From: Candidatus Azambacteria bacterium RBG_16_47_10
GTDB lineage: Bacteria > Patescibacteriota > Minisyncoccia > GWC2-36-17 > WO2-46-25
Length of the DNA stretch: 7,838 nucleotides
NCBI GenBank assembly: GCA_001773975.1
Contig: MEYI01000003.1
Location: 1-7,838, forward strand
Direction: 5' to 3'
The notes below the pieces were generated by a model. The model searched no databases. It saw only the letters and a program-made list of their open reading frames with translations, and was not told the origin of the DNA. The translations under genes and the position numbers were made by a program. Shown piece after piece: positions 6,864 through 7,838 of this stretch (its first letter is position 1; each line of letters opens with the position of its first letter).

Positions 6864-7652
6864 TTAAAATTGTGCTTTGGTAAAGCTGAGTCGTTTCGCG
6901 CTTTTAAACAGAAGAGAAACGATGAAAAACGCGCCAAGCATGAGTATGAGAATAGAGAGCGTCGCATGTTGTTGCCACTGTGAGGTTATTATAAGGAAAT
7001 TAAACAATGTGTGCAATAAAGTGGCACATGCGACCCCAATGGCGATATACGCATATTTATTTTTCTTATGAATGATGGAAATGGTCAAAAAATAGCCGAT
7101 AATCGCGGAAGATAATGCGTGCAGTGATGTGGAGCTGAGAAAACGGAGGTATGCGATGCCGATGGCGTTGTCCGGATTTTGGAGGATGTACCCGATATTT
7201 TCCGCTGCGGCAAAACCCAGCGCGGCAACAATAAGATAGATCATCGCATCAACCGGTTCGTCAAAATAGCGCGAGTGCATGATGCCGATGCGTGCCGCGA
7301 TGTATTTTACCCATTCCTCAATAAGGGCAAGGATGGAAAGGAAAAAAAAAGAAAACATGAAAGGGATCGTCGCGGTTCCGGAATCAAATAATTGCGCCGC
7401 CAGGGATCCGCAGGTTGGGCATGTTGCCGTATTGGTGAGTGATAGGCGAATAATAACCCACTCGATACCAAATGCAACAAATGTTGAAATAAAGCCGTAA
7501 AGGAATATGCGGAGGATCGCAATCTTTGGCTCGGGATTATTGCTATTATCTTGTTTCAGATAGTAGCTAATCCACAATGCGCTCGGAGCAAGGCCAAGCG
7601 CGATCAATACTCCAAAGCCTCCCCAAGGGTACGATTGTATGAAGTCCGTCAT
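6864..7652 (-). CDS. prsW: PrsW-like intramembrane metalloprotease (glutamic-type)
   Basis: This 262-residue polytopic protein belongs to the PrsW/CAAX-protease-like superfamily. In Bacillus, PrsW cleaves an anti-sigma factor (RsiW) within the membrane in response to envelope stress. All family motifs are present: IEEWVKY (111-117, E112/E113/K116), FDEPVDAMIY (130-139), GFAAAENIGY (146-155, E151/N152), R170 with STSLHALSSAIIGYF (174-188, H178) and LLHTLFNFL (212-220, H214/N218). Hydrophobic helices cover about 11-31, 44-70, 97-113, 135-153, 172-194, 199-222 and 229-249. An unusual CPTC (78-81) lies in the loop after the second helix and may bind a metal or form a disulfide. ATG 7652 gives a sensible N-terminus; no ribosome site precedes it, although a small hairpin does. 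It is the first gene of the three-gene minus-strand operon. No anti-sigma or sigma gene is in the window, so the substrate is unknown. Confidence 0.88.
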   Translation of the reverse strand: MTDFIQSYPWGGFGVLIALGLAPSALWISYYLKQDNSNNPEPKIAILRIFLYGFISTFVAFGIEWVIIRLSLTNTATCPTCGSLAAQLFDSGTATIPFMFSFFFLSILALIEEWVKYIAARIGIMHSRYFDEPVDAMIYLIVAALGFAAAENIGYILQNPDNAIGIAYLRFLSSTSLHALSSAIIGYFLTISIIHKKNKYAYIAIGVACATLLHTLFNFLIITSQWQQHATLSILILMLGAFFIVSLLFKSAKRLSFTKAQF

Positions 7653-7662
7653 GATTGCGGCG

Positions 7663-7678
7663 TTGGCTCGTCTGCCAA
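7663..7678 (-). other. Small hairpin directly upstream of the prsW start
   Basis: TTGGC (7663-7667) and GCCAA (7674-7678) can form a 5-base-pair stem with a 6-base loop. In the minus-strand transcript it ends about 10 bases before the AUG, where a ribosome-binding site would normally lie, and it partly overlaps the 13-base repeat. A role in translation control (for example temperature-sensitive melting ahead of a heat-shock operon) is speculation; the stem is short. Confidence 0.3.
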
Positions 7679-7684
7679 TTGCCT
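7672..7684. repeat. Half-copy of the palindrome arm (13-base direct repeat)
   Basis: The sequence ctgccaattgcct is identical to 7776-7788, the right arm of the large palindrome, with the two copies 104 bases apart. It lies in the predicted leader of the prsW operon and may be the remnant of a second palindrome or half of a paired binding site. Confidence 0.6.
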
Positions 7685-7736
7685 AGTAATAAAAATTCTA
7701 TAAAACATTGAGGTGTGCGCGTCGCGTGAGAATATC

Positions 7737-7742
7737 ATTATA
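7737..7742 (-). promoter_or_regulatory. Possible -10 box for the prsW-hsp20-vanW operon
   Basis: On the minus strand this hexamer is a perfect TATAAT, about 85 bases upstream of the prsW start. The -35 position (around 7760-7765) falls inside the GC-rich palindrome and resembles the consensus poorly (CCGCCA). If used, transcription would start near 7730 and leave a leader of about 78 bases. A weaker alternative -10, TAGAAT (7695-7700 on the minus strand), would give a leader of roughly 36 bases and also lacks a good -35. Confidence 0.35.
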
Positions 7743-7752
7743 GTGTTGTGTT

Positions 7753-7788
7753 AGGCATATGGCGGGCAGGCCCGCCTGCCAATTGCCT
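7753..7788. repeat. GC-rich 36-base imperfect palindrome (REP-like or operator)
   Basis: The outer arms aggca (7753-7757) and tgcct (7784-7788) are exact complements. Inside them two competing stems are possible: ggcggg (7761-7766) with cccgcc (7771-7776), or ggcagg (7765-7770) with cctgcc (7775-7780). The GC content contrasts with the AT-rich flanks. No run of T follows on either strand, so it is not an ordinary intrinsic terminator. A 13-base copy of its right arm occurs at 7672-7684, which suggests a dispersed extragenic repeat family. Its position at the -35 of the putative prsW promoter also allows an operator role. Confidence 0.6.
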
Positions 7789-7838
7789 GTCATTTGGAAA
7801 TCCATGAACCACGGCATAATGAGAGATATAGGGGAATA

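Noticed and set aside
7698..7838. A 46-codon minus-strand frame open from the right edge of the window to a TAG at 7698-7700.
   Set aside because: It runs through the palindrome, shows no recognisable protein pattern and cannot be judged without the flanking sequence. It could be the tail of an outside gene but is more likely chance.
7804..7838. ATG at 7804 starting a plus-strand frame that leaves the window.
   Set aside because: Only 11 codons are visible and there is no supporting signal, so no gene call is possible.
6864..7838. CIRCE-type HrcA operator for the hsp20 operon.
   Set aside because: The inverted repeat TTAGCACTC/GAGTGCTAA is not present; the palindrome seen here has a different sequence.

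Overview
This window looks like a piece of a chromosome from a small-genome bacterium of the Candidate Phyla Radiation (Patescibacteria, Parcubacteria-like). This is inference. It rests on the gene set (stand-alone GspF/PilC-like protein, VanW protein with peptidoglycan-binding repeats, PrsW-like protease, short Hsp20, DedA-like protein, DUF4258/DUF2283-like pair), the very tight packing, the overlapping small genes and the lack of recognisable Shine-Dalgarno sequences. There is no rRNA or other strong taxonomic marker.

Plus strand, 1-4717. The window opens inside a glycogen-debranching-type glucosidase (C-terminal catalytic part, 5' end outside the window). Four bases after its stop comes a GspF/PilC inner-membrane protein. 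A tRNA-Leu(UAG) follows, and its 3' end lies only 8 bases before the start codon of an exported, cysteine-rich esterase of the PHB-depolymerase/LpqC type. Next is a DedA-like membrane protein with its own likely promoter, giving a nearly leaderless message. Last is a small two-gene module that looks like a toxin-antitoxin pair (DUF4258-like then DUF2283-like), with an 8-base overlap.

Minus strand, 7838-4720. Three genes are packed head to tail with gaps of 4 and 1 bases, in the order PrsW-like intramembrane protease, Hsp20 small heat-shock protein, VanW-domain cell-wall protein. They almost certainly form one operon, and its content suggests an envelope or proteotoxic-stress cassette. It converges on the toxin-antitoxin module with only 2 bases between the stop codons and no visible terminator.

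The only sizeable non-coding region (7653-7838) holds a GC-rich 36-base imperfect palindrome, a 13-base half-copy of its right arm about 100 bases away, a possible -10 box for the minus-strand operon, and a small hairpin just ahead of the prsW start. I found no IS elements, CRISPR arrays or rRNA genes. The most interesting points are the PrsW-Hsp20-VanW operon with the palindrome at its promoter, and the tRNA/esterase junction.
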